Below are positions 58,001 to 64,000 of a DNA stretch of 64,000 nt, one piece after another (positions within the stretch are counted from its first letter, which is position 1; every line of letters starts with the position of its first letter). The position numbers and the translations under genes are program-made. The notes below the pieces were generated by a model that saw only the letters and a list, made by a program, of their open reading frames with translations, ran no database searches and was not told the DNA's origin. Source of the stretch: Ilumatobacteraceae bacterium (lineage in GTDB: Bacteria > Actinomycetota > Acidimicrobiia > Acidimicrobiales > Iamiaceae); the NCBI GenBank assembly GCA_025463265.1, contig JAOBWH010000169.1, forward strand, positions 1-64,000, in the 5' to 3' direction.

Positions 58001-58705
58001 ATGATGTGGGCCATGGGTGCTGCGAGGCGATCGACCGGGGCTGGGGCGCGCCGTCCAGCGAACCAAGAGGTGCGGGGGCCGATCGTGGTGACCGACCTCG
58101 ACGAGGTCGAGCTCGACGGCCTCCAGGACCACGACGGGTGGTCGGAGTCGGCCATCAGCGGGTACGCCGTGGGCGCCGATGCCGAGCACGTCAACATCAG
58201 CCGCTCCACCATCTCCGCCGCCCGGTTCACCGGAGCCAACCTCCGACGCCTGGAGCTGACCGACGTGGTCGTGGCCAACACCGACTTCGCCGGAGCCGTG
58301 CTCGAGGAGCTGTCGCTCAGCCGGGTGTCGTTCACCAACTGCCGCTTCAGCGGCGCCGACCTCGGTGGGGCCACGTTGGCCGACGTCCGCTTCACCGACT
58401 GCCAGCTCGATGAGGTTGCCCTCCGCACGGTGCGAGCGGAGCGCCTCGCAGTGTCCGGCGGGACCGCCGTCAAGATCGACCTCTACCGAGCCCAGGTCCC
58501 GGGCAGCCGCTGGCACGACGTCGACCTGACCGGAGCCGACCTGTCCGGCGCGAACCTCGAACGCGCACGCCTGCAGGGCTCGACCATCGCCGACGTCGTC
58601 GGGGCGAAGGCCCTCCAGGGCACGGTCATCGACCACGACCAGGTCGTCGCCATCGGCCTCGCCCTCATGGCGGACAGCAGCATCACCGTCGACGAGCACC
58701 GCTGA
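58001..58705 (+). CDS. pentapeptide-repeat protein
   Basis: A 234-residue protein made largely of pentapeptide repeats of the A(D/N)LxX kind: F-T-G-A-N-L-R-R-L, F-A-G-A-V-L, F-S-G-A-D-L-G-G-A-T-L, L-T-G-A-D-L-S-G-A-N-L. They fold into a right-handed square beta helix. Function is unknown. The start may be ATG 58001, 58004 or 58013. Confidence 0.8.
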   Translation: MMWAMGAARRSTGAGARRPANQEVRGPIVVTDLDEVELDGLQDHDGWSESAISGYAVGADAEHVNISRSTISAARFTGANLRRLELTDVVVANTDFAGAVLEELSLSRVSFTNCRFSGADLGGATLADVRFTDCQLDEVALRTVRAERLAVSGGTAVKIDLYRAQVPGSRWHDVDLTGADLSGANLERARLQGSTIADVVGAKALQGTVIDHDQVVAIGLALMADSSITVDEHR

Positions 58706-58746
58706 GGGTGCGGCGGGCCAGCGCCACGCCCCGGGCTGGCGTTGGT

Positions 58747-58756
58747 GGGGGGGGGG
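58747..58756. repeat. G10 homopolymer
   Basis: Ten consecutive G between genes, 81 bp before the start of the DUF4214 gene. A similar G9 tract lies at 18101-18109. Such tracts are prone to slippage and to sequencing error. Confidence 0.8.
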
Positions 58757-58837
58757 ACGGCGGTGCCGGTGACGCCTAGGCTCGGACGGGTTCGCACCGT
58801 GGGTGCCGGACCAGGGGTCGACCGGGGGGACGGCGTG

Positions 58838-60997
58838 ATGCGGCGCATGCGCGCAAGGGCTGTGGGACTGGCCATGGCGGCGTTGGCCGCAGCGGTCGTG
58901 GCAGTGCCGGTGACGATGTCGGCCCTGCCGGCGGGCGCGGCGGCGTCGAACATCGCCCCCTTCCGATCCGCCGATGCACTGGTGCGCCAGCAGTACCGGG
59001 ATTTCCAGGGCCGCACCCCCACCTCCAGCGAGGTGGCGCCCCACCTGACCGGGCTCGCGGACGGGTCGAAGTCCGCCGCTGACGTGGTCGACGGGATCGC
59101 CCACCTCGGTGAGCCTCCGGCGCGGTCCGGCAACGTGACCCGGCTCTACACGGCCTACTTCCAGCGGGTGCCGGACATCAGCGGCCTGGAGTACTGGGTC
59201 GGGAAGTCGGCCGCCGGGTGGACATTGAACAAGATCTCGGGGAACTTCGCGGGGTCGTCGGAGTTCACGCGCCGGTACGGGTCGCTGTCGAACGCGGGGT
59301 TCGTGGATCGAGCGTTCGAGAACGTGTTCGGCCGGGCAGCCGATCCGGGTGGCCGGGCCTACTGGATCAACAAGTTGAACAAGGGCACGAGCCGGGGCGT
59401 GGTCATGGTCGGGTTCTCGCAGTCCAGCGAGTACCAGCGCAAGCAGGCCCCCACCGTGGACATGGTGCTGGCCTACCGGGGGCTCCTCCACCGCATCCCG
59501 ACCGGCACCGAGGCTGCGGACGCCACGGCGCTCGTGCAGGCCGACGGCTTCGAGGCGCTGGCCGAGGTTCTCCTCGGGCTCCCCGCCTACGCCACCCGCT
59601 TCCCGGCTCCCGGCGTGCCGACCGCGTTCACCGCACGGGTCGGCGACGCCAAGGCGACCCTCGCGTGGAAGGCGCCGGCCACCAACGGCGTGGCGATCGC
59701 CGGCTACACGCTCCGGGTGCTGAAGGGCGGCGTGCAGCAGGGCGCCGATCGGCCGCTGGCCGCGTCGGCGCTGTCGGCGGTGGTGACCGGCCTGACCAAC
59801 GGGCAGGCCTATTCGTTCTCACTCGTCGCGTTCAACGTGAACCGGGACGGTGCCGCCGCGTCGGTCGGTCCCGTCACGGTGAAGGCCGAGGTCGTCTGGT
59901 CCACCTTCCAGGGCAACGCCTCCCACACGGGCGTCCAGCCCAACGGCACGGTCCCCGCCTCCCCGGCGCTGAAGTGGAAGAAGAAGTTCCCGGGCATGGT
60001 GCGCCAGCTGACGGTGGGCGACGGCCGGATCTACGCGCTCGTGTGGGCGGTCCCCGAGGGACAGACCAGCCAAGCGCTCTCGCTCGTCGCGCTGGACCCG
60101 TCGAACGGGGCCGTCCTCTGGGGACCGCGGGAGATCTCGAGTGCCGTGGACGTCGCCGGCATGACCTACGACGAAGGCCGGATCTTCGTCGCCAGCAACG
60201 ACGACCGGATCCGGGCCTACAGCTCGGCGACCGGGAGCCTGGCGTGGTCAGCGCAGCCCGGTGGCCTCATCATCGGCGACCGGGGGCCCGCGGTCTACGG
60301 CGGGCGGGTGTACTCGTGGGGCGAGGACGGGCTCCTGGCCCTCGACGCCGCCAACGGTGCGATCCGCTGGCGGGGGGCGCAGCCGGTGGGCGGTTGGGCG
60401 CCGCCGGCGGTCGACGCGACGGGCATCTACCTGTCCGACGGCTGTCCCCGCCGGATCACCCTCAGCGGGCAGCCGTCGTGGAAGAAGACGAGCTGCCAGG
60501 GCGGCGACGCCTGGGTGACGCTGGCGTCGGGCCGCATGTGGGTGACCGACACCGCTGAGGAGTACGCCACGATCCTCGACCAGGCCACGGGTGCCGCGAA
60601 GGGCTCGCCGCTCGGGACCGAGCCGCCGGCGGTGACCGGGCCCACCGCGCTCTACGACGTCGACGACCTCGGGGACGTGACGCTGCGCGCTGTCGACTGG
60701 GCGACCGGTGAGCTGAAGTGGAGCAAGGGCGGCGACGGCTACTTCCAGGGATCCCCGGTGGTCAACGCCGGCCGCACCTACATCTCCAGCTGGCTGGGGA
60801 AGGTGTACGGCTTCGATGTCGCCACCGGCGGATCGACCTGGACCCGGGACATCATCGTGGACATCACCGACCCGGGCGAGGAGCCGGACTACACCGCCGG
60901 GAAGGTCGGCGATCTCGCCATCGGCGACGGCCTCCTGCTGGTCCCGCTGTCCGACGAGTCCTTCGATGAAGGCGGCTGGATCCTGGCCTACGGCTGA
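58838..60997 (+). CDS. secreted DUF4214/fibronectin III/PQQ-propeller protein
   Basis: A 719-residue exported protein. GGGGGGA precedes ATG 58838; the signal peptide runs to about residue 36 (A-L-P-A-G-A-A-A). Two or three DUF4214 units follow (A-Y-F-Q-R-V-P-D-I-S-G-L-E-Y-W and V-F-G-R-A-A-D-P-G-G-R-A-Y-W), then a fibronectin III-like domain (about 263-348) and a C-terminal PQQ-like beta propeller (360-719) with repeated W-x-G-x and A-L-D-x-x-x-G blades. The propeller lacks a recognisable dehydrogenase partner. A role in extracellular binding is likely. Confidence 0.85.
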   Translation: MRRMRARAVGLAMAALAAAVVAVPVTMSALPAGAAASNIAPFRSADALVRQQYRDFQGRTPTSSEVAPHLTGLADGSKSAADVVDGIAHLGEPPARSGNVTRLYTAYFQRVPDISGLEYWVGKSAAGWTLNKISGNFAGSSEFTRRYGSLSNAGFVDRAFENVFGRAADPGGRAYWINKLNKGTSRGVVMVGFSQSSEYQRKQAPTVDMVLAYRGLLHRIPTGTEAADATALVQADGFEALAEVLLGLPAYATRFPAPGVPTAFTARVGDAKATLAWKAPATNGVAIAGYTLRVLKGGVQQGADRPLAASALSAVVTGLTNGQAYSFSLVAFNVNRDGAAASVGPVTVKAEVVWSTFQGNASHTGVQPNGTVPASPALKWKKKFPGMVRQLTVGDGRIYALVWAVPEGQTSQALSLVALDPSNGAVLWGPREISSAVDVAGMTYDEGRIFVASNDDRIRAYSSATGSLAWSAQPGGLIIGDRGPAVYGGRVYSWGEDGLLALDAANGAIRWRGAQPVGGWAPPAVDATGIYLSDGCPRRITLSGQPSWKKTSCQGGDAWVTLASGRMWVTDTAEEYATILDQATGAAKGSPLGTEPPAVTGPTALYDVDDLGDVTLRAVDWATGELKWSKGGDGYFQGSPVVNAGRTYISSWLGKVYGFDVATGGSTWTRDIIVDITDPGEEPDYTAGKVGDLAIGDGLLLVPLSDESFDEGGWILAYG

Positions 60998-61064
60998 TCC
61001 GGATGGATCAGGGGTCGGCCGGCCCTTCTAACCTGAGCGCCCGGATCACGACACGGGGGCTGCG

Positions 61065-62306
61065 TTGAAGCTCGGAGACATCGCCAACGAAGGCGCAGCC
61101 GGCCACGGCAAGCCCCTGGAGGGGATCCGCATCCTCGCCGCCGAGCAGATGCAGGCCCTGCCCTACGCCACCCAGCTCCTGGCGCGGCTGGGCGCCGACG
61201 TGGTGAAGGTGGAGCACCCGACCATGGGCGACTCCGGGCGCGGGTCCAGCCCGTTCATGCTCGACCCGCAGGGTCGCAAGGTCGGCGCCACGTACCTGCG
61301 GAACAACTTCAACAAGCGCAGCGTCGGCATCGACCTGAAGGCGGAGGAGGGTCGGGAGCTGTTCCTCGACCTGGTCCCGCACTTCGACGTGGTGGCGGAG
61401 AACTTCAAGGCGGGCACGCTCGAGCGCCTGGGCCTGGGCTACGACGTCATCGCCGAGCGCCACCCCGAGGTCATCCACGTGTCGCTGTCGGGCTTCGGCA
61501 GCGACAGCCCCTACCGGGACTGGGCCGCCTACGCCTCGATCGTCGAAGCCATGTCCGGCATCTACGCCTACAAGACGCCCGACGGCCCGCCGACCACCAT
61601 CCCGGTCGGTGCGCTGGGCGACATCAGCAGCGCCTTGTTCGCCACCATCGGCATCCTCGTCGCGCTGCGCCACCGGGACCGCACCGGCGAGGGCCAGCAC
61701 GTCGATGTGGCCATGCTCGACGCCATGGTCGCCATGACCGACCTGGTCATGAACCTCTGGTCGCTCGGCGCGCGCCAGGAGCCCGACAAGCCGCTCGGCC
61801 TCATCTGCGAGGGCTTCCGCTGCTCCGACGGCTACGTCGTCATGCAGGTCGTGCGCGAGCACCAGTTCACGAAGCTCGCCGACCTGGTGGGCAGACCGGA
61901 GTGGCACGACGACCCCCGCTTCGCCGACCGCTACGGCTGGGAGCCGAACCTCGACGAGGTCATCCGGCCCGCGGTCGAGGCGTGGTCGTCGCAGCGCACG
62001 CGGGCCGAGGCCTCCGCCGAGCTGGCTGCGGCCGGCATCGCCGCTGGGCCGAGCCAGACCGCACCGGAGATCATCAACGACCCGCACGTGGTGCTCCACA
62101 ACATGGTCGTCGAGATGCCGCGCAGCGACGGGGTCGACGAGCCGGTGCTGGTGCCCGGCAACCCGGTGAAGCTGTCGAAGGTGGCCGAGGGACCCGAGAC
62201 GCGGGTCCCGTGGCTCGGCGAGCACACCGACGAGGTCCTCGCCGCCGAGCTGGGCCTCGGTTCGGACCGCATCGATGCACTGCGCGCCGCTGGCGTGATC
62301 GGCTGA
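61065..62306 (+). CDS. class III CoA-transferase (CaiB/BaiF)
   Basis: A 413-residue formyl-CoA-type transferase that moves CoA between carboxylic acids. The catalytic Asp is in H-V-D-V-A-M-L-D-A-M; other blocks are G-A-D-V-V-K-V-E-H-P, N-N-F-N-K-R-S-V-G-I-D-L-K and S-G-F-G-S-D-S-P-Y. It starts at TTG 61065 after GGGGG. The substrate is unknown; neighbours point to acyl-CoA catabolism. Confidence 0.9.
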   Translation: MKLGDIANEGAAGHGKPLEGIRILAAEQMQALPYATQLLARLGADVVKVEHPTMGDSGRGSSPFMLDPQGRKVGATYLRNNFNKRSVGIDLKAEEGRELFLDLVPHFDVVAENFKAGTLERLGLGYDVIAERHPEVIHVSLSGFGSDSPYRDWAAYASIVEAMSGIYAYKTPDGPPTTIPVGALGDISSALFATIGILVALRHRDRTGEGQHVDVAMLDAMVAMTDLVMNLWSLGARQEPDKPLGLICEGFRCSDGYVVMQVVREHQFTKLADLVGRPEWHDDPRFADRYGWEPNLDEVIRPAVEAWSSQRTRAEASAELAAAGIAAGPSQTAPEIINDPHVVLHNMVVEMPRSDGVDEPVLVPGNPVKLSKVAEGPETRVPWLGEHTDEVLAAELGLGSDRIDALRAAGVIG

Positions 62307-62317
62307 TCCCAGGGCCG

Positions 62318-63097
62318 ATGGACGATCAGGGCGACGACTGGGGCGACACGCTCGCAGGGTTCGACATCGGTGACCTGACCAGGTCCCAGCGCGAGGTGCT
62401 GTCCGCCGACCTGGCCGATGCCGGCATCCTCCACGCGTTCGTCGGTCCGGAGCTCCAGGGCCCGGCGGCCGAGACGGAGCACATCGAGCACCTGGTCGCC
62501 CAGACCCGGCGCGGCGGCCGCCGTCGAGGCGTGCCGGCGTCCGTGCCCGGCGAGGTGACCGCGGCGCCGCGAGCGGTGCGGCTCCCCTGGGGCGGCGTGC
62601 CGCTCGAGGCGATGGCGCTGCCCCTGTCGGCCCGCTGGCGGCGGTTCGCCGCCTACCTGATGGAATCGCTGGCGTTCGGTCTGGTCACTGCGGTGATCGC
62701 CCGTGCCTCGGTGGGCGGCGCCCAGGTGTTCGTCCTCGCATCCAGCCTGGTGAGCGCGGTCCTCCTGGTGGCGGCGTTCGGCGGCACCGCGGGGATGCTG
62801 GTCCTGCGGATGCGTGTCGTCCTGCTCGACGCCCCGGAGCAGGCGACCCCCGGCTGGCGGGTGGCCCTCGTCCGCTACCTGGTGGCCTGGTGGCCGCAGG
62901 TGCTGGTGTTCGCCTTGATGCCGTTCGTCGCGTACGAGCAGCTCACCTGGCTCAGCACCGTCAGCGACATCTGGATCGCCGTCTGCTTCGGGCCGATCCT
63001 CCTCGATCCGGCCCATCGGGGCCTCCACGATCGCGTGGTCGGCACCGTCGTCGTCGACGTCCCGCGCTACCCCGCGGCCTCCGCCCACCCGGGCTGA
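62318..63097 (+). CDS. RDD-domain membrane protein
   Basis: A 259-residue protein. A hydrophilic N-terminus of about 100 residues precedes an RDD domain: A-R-W-R-R-F-A-A-Y-L-M-E opens the first helix, and the end has R-G-L-H-D-R-V-V-G-T-V-V-V. Three to four TM helices. AGGG lies just before ATG 62318, 11 bp after the CoA-transferase stop. RDD proteins are putative transporters, sometimes Na+/H+ exchangers; function here is unknown. Confidence 0.8.
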   Translation: MDDQGDDWGDTLAGFDIGDLTRSQREVLSADLADAGILHAFVGPELQGPAAETEHIEHLVAQTRRGGRRRGVPASVPGEVTAAPRAVRLPWGGVPLEAMALPLSARWRRFAAYLMESLAFGLVTAVIARASVGGAQVFVLASSLVSAVLLVAAFGGTAGMLVLRMRVVLLDAPEQATPGWRVALVRYLVAWWPQVLVFALMPFVAYEQLTWLSTVSDIWIAVCFGPILLDPAHRGLHDRVVGTVVVDVPRYPAASAHPG

Positions 63098-63099
63098 GG

Positions 63100-63759
63100 T
63101 CAGGGGCGGAGGGCGCTGATGGCGGTGAGGATGCGCTCGGGGTCGGGGTCGACGCGGCGCGGCCGGCCGGTGGACGGGTCGGGGGCCAGGAACAGCTCGT
63201 GGATCTGGGTGGCGAGGACGGCCCGATGGGTGGTGGTGGCGGGGACCGTGCCGCTCGGCCAGCGGTCCGCTGCGTCGTCGATGAAGCGGGCGGCGGCGCG
63301 CACGGCGTCGTGGCGGACCTCGTCGTCGGTGCTGACGTGGGCGAACTGCCACCGCCGGACCCGCTCGGTGATCGCGGCCTTCGTGGCATCGTCGGGCTCG
63401 AGGCCCGCTGCGGCGAACACCCGGCAGTCGTAGGTCCGGCAGGTGCGGGGCCGGTGGTCGTAGATGCTGCAGGCGCCGTCGACCAGCATCGGGCAGTGGC
63501 CGCGCTCGCCGTAGCCGAGCAGGACGTGCCCCGCCGGGCGACCGGGGGCGGGGAAGCGCAGGGCGGCCGGGATGGCCCGCAGCGCGTCGACCTCGTCGGG
63601 ACCGATGGCGATGAACTGCGACGACGTGCAGCACCCGGTGCACGACCCGCACGGCACGTCGGCGTCGTGATCGCCGGCGATGGCGCCCGGGAGGGCGTCG
63701 AGCCACGGGCCCAGCTCCCCGGCGGGCAGGCGATCATCGGCGTGCGAACGGTCCGTCAT
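63100..63759 (-). CDS. YkgJ-family cysteine-cluster protein
   Basis: A 219-residue protein with C-G-S-C-T-G-C-C in the N-terminal part, C-P-M-L...A-C-S-I-Y-D-H-R-P-R-T-C-R-T-Y-D-C in the middle: the Fe/Zn-chelating CxxxCxxCC family. Its role is unknown; the cluster probably binds an iron-sulphur centre or zinc. It is convergent with the RDD gene (2-bp gap). A -10 hexamer TAGCGT lies 10 bases upstream. Confidence 0.82.
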   Translation of the reverse strand: MTDRSHADDRLPAGELGPWLDALPGAIAGDHDADVPCGSCTGCCTSSQFIAIGPDEVDALRAIPAALRFPAPGRPAGHVLLGYGERGHCPMLVDGACSIYDHRPRTCRTYDCRVFAAAGLEPDDATKAAITERVRRWQFAHVSTDDEVRHDAVRAAARFIDDAADRWPSGTVPATTTHRAVLATQIHELFLAPDPSTGRPRRVDPDPERILTAISALRP

Positions 63760-63769
63760 GGCGGGCTCG

Positions 63770-63775
63770 ACGCTA
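63770..63775 (-). promoter_or_regulatory. -10 element TAGCGT for the YkgJ-type gene
   Basis: Ten bases upstream of ATG 63759 on the minus strand. Confidence 0.35.
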
Positions 63776-63837
63776 CGCCCGGTCGCGCTCGGCGGGTGCT
63801 GGGGCGCGGGCCGTTTGTCGGCCTGGAGGGCCGGCCG

Positions 63838-63843
63838 TATGAT
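63838..63843 (+). promoter_or_regulatory. -10 element TATGAT for the acyl-CoA dehydrogenase
   Basis: TATGAT with TTTGTC 18 bases upstream (63814-63819). The shared operator starts 9 bases downstream, so a bound repressor would sit over the transcription start. Confidence 0.5.
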
Positions 63844-63852
63844 CCTGCGCTG

Positions 63853-63871
63853 ATCTGACGACCCGTCAGAT
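63853..63871. promoter_or_regulatory. shared operator, site C
   Basis: ATCTGACG-ACC-CGTCAGAT, identical to site B, with one more flanking pair (G63852/C63872). It lies between the -10 and the start of an acyl-CoA dehydrogenase. Confidence 0.8.
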
Positions 63872-63909
63872 CCAGCGGTACCGCACCCCGATCCGGCGCA
63901 GGAGCACCC

Positions 63910-64000
63910 ATGGACTTCGAGTTCTCGCCTGAACAGCAGACGTTCATCGAGCAGGTCGAGGCCTTCCTCGACGAGAACGACGATCCCGATGTCTTCGACG
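63910..64000 (+). CDS. acyl-CoA dehydrogenase, 5' end only
   Basis: The gene runs off the window. The visible 30 residues, M-D-F-E-F-S-P-E-Q-Q-T-F-I-E-Q-V-E-A-F-L-D-E-N, are the typical first helix of acyl-CoA dehydrogenases. AGGAG precedes ATG 63910. The operator upstream groups it with the synthase-like/thiolase operon and the oxidoreductase at 18604. Confidence 0.8.
   Translation, partial: MDFEFSPEQQTFIEQVEAFLDENDDPDVFD

Noticed and set aside
61931..63706. A 591-codon minus-strand frame at the right end
   Set aside because: It crosses the CoA-transferase, RDD and YkgJ-type genes; Arg/His/Pro-rich shadow without family.

Overview
The window is a stretch of chromosome from a very GC-rich actinobacterium. 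Gene content (FtsW-PBP-PknB-PstP-Fha cluster with trpG and crgA, DUF4214/PQQ-propeller secreted protein, DUF1206, LPXTG/DUF11 surface protein, many TetR regulators, CoA-ester catabolism) and the codon bias fit a member of the Acidimicrobiia; that class assignment is inference. A recurrent layout, TAnnnT 6-10 bases before the start codon and no ribosome binding site, suggests that about 20 genes here are transcribed as leaderless mRNAs.

Layout. 1-933: right end of an apparently integrated element, ending in a 3' remnant of a tRNA-Ala(TGC) gene and carrying a stand-alone colicin-E3-type RNase with an overlapping partner gene. 1053-6173: PLP decarboxylase, a TetR/MFS efflux module, pirin. 6214-12576: DNA methyltransferase with a nuclease-like C-terminal domain, DUF1206, GlgB, a DUF480-methyltransferase fusion, and a small protein whose nuclease-like domain is related to the methyltransferase tail. 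12595-18100: serpin lipoprotein, AhpD-like protein, MecA_N-type penicillin-binding protein, GH1 glucosidase. 18110-24835: CMD/AhpD protein plus a DapB-like oxidoreductase, two tandem paralogous membrane proteins, aldo/keto reductase, CocE-type hydrolase lipoprotein. 24765-30300: LPXTG-anchored DUF11 protein, then a tightly overlapping SDR/QueA-like/SufR-like operon. 30391-34129: a stress locus with a sensor-domain protein, PRC-barrel/DUF2382 protein, MscS-like TM-repeat protein behind a SigB-like promoter, and an ECF sigma factor fused to a zinc-finger, membrane and sensor module. 34143-36709: accessory patch (fetB relic, APH(6)-type kinase, Imm11 and DUF4304 genes without toxins) beside tRNA-Leu(CAG). 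37138-46127: the conserved cell-division/signalling cluster fhaA-fhaB-pstP-ftsW-pbpA-pknB, with trpG convergent and crgA beyond it. 46282-50929: thiolase, acyl-CoA synthetase, lipoprotein. 50980-53349: a second TetR/MFS module whose operators match the first. 53449-55260: zinc dehydrogenase and a vapBC-like toxin-antitoxin pair. 55262-57905: a thiolase and a cysteine-free HMG-CoA-synthase-like/DUF35 fusion. 58001-64000: pentapeptide protein, DUF4214/propeller protein, CoA-transferase III, RDD protein, YkgJ-type protein and the start of an acyl-CoA dehydrogenase.

Cross-links. A palindrome ATCTGACG-ACC-CGTCAGAT (or its 15-bp core) lies at three separate promoters (19.7, 57.9, 63.85 kb), all in front of CoA-ester or oxidoreductase genes, and looks like the operator of one regulator. 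The strongest candidates for something not well described are the methyltransferase/nuclease-domain pair, the sigma/anti-sigma/sensor fusion with a partner carrying the same sensor, the cysteine-free synthase-like fusion, and the colicin-E3-type module at the tRNA-Ala junction.
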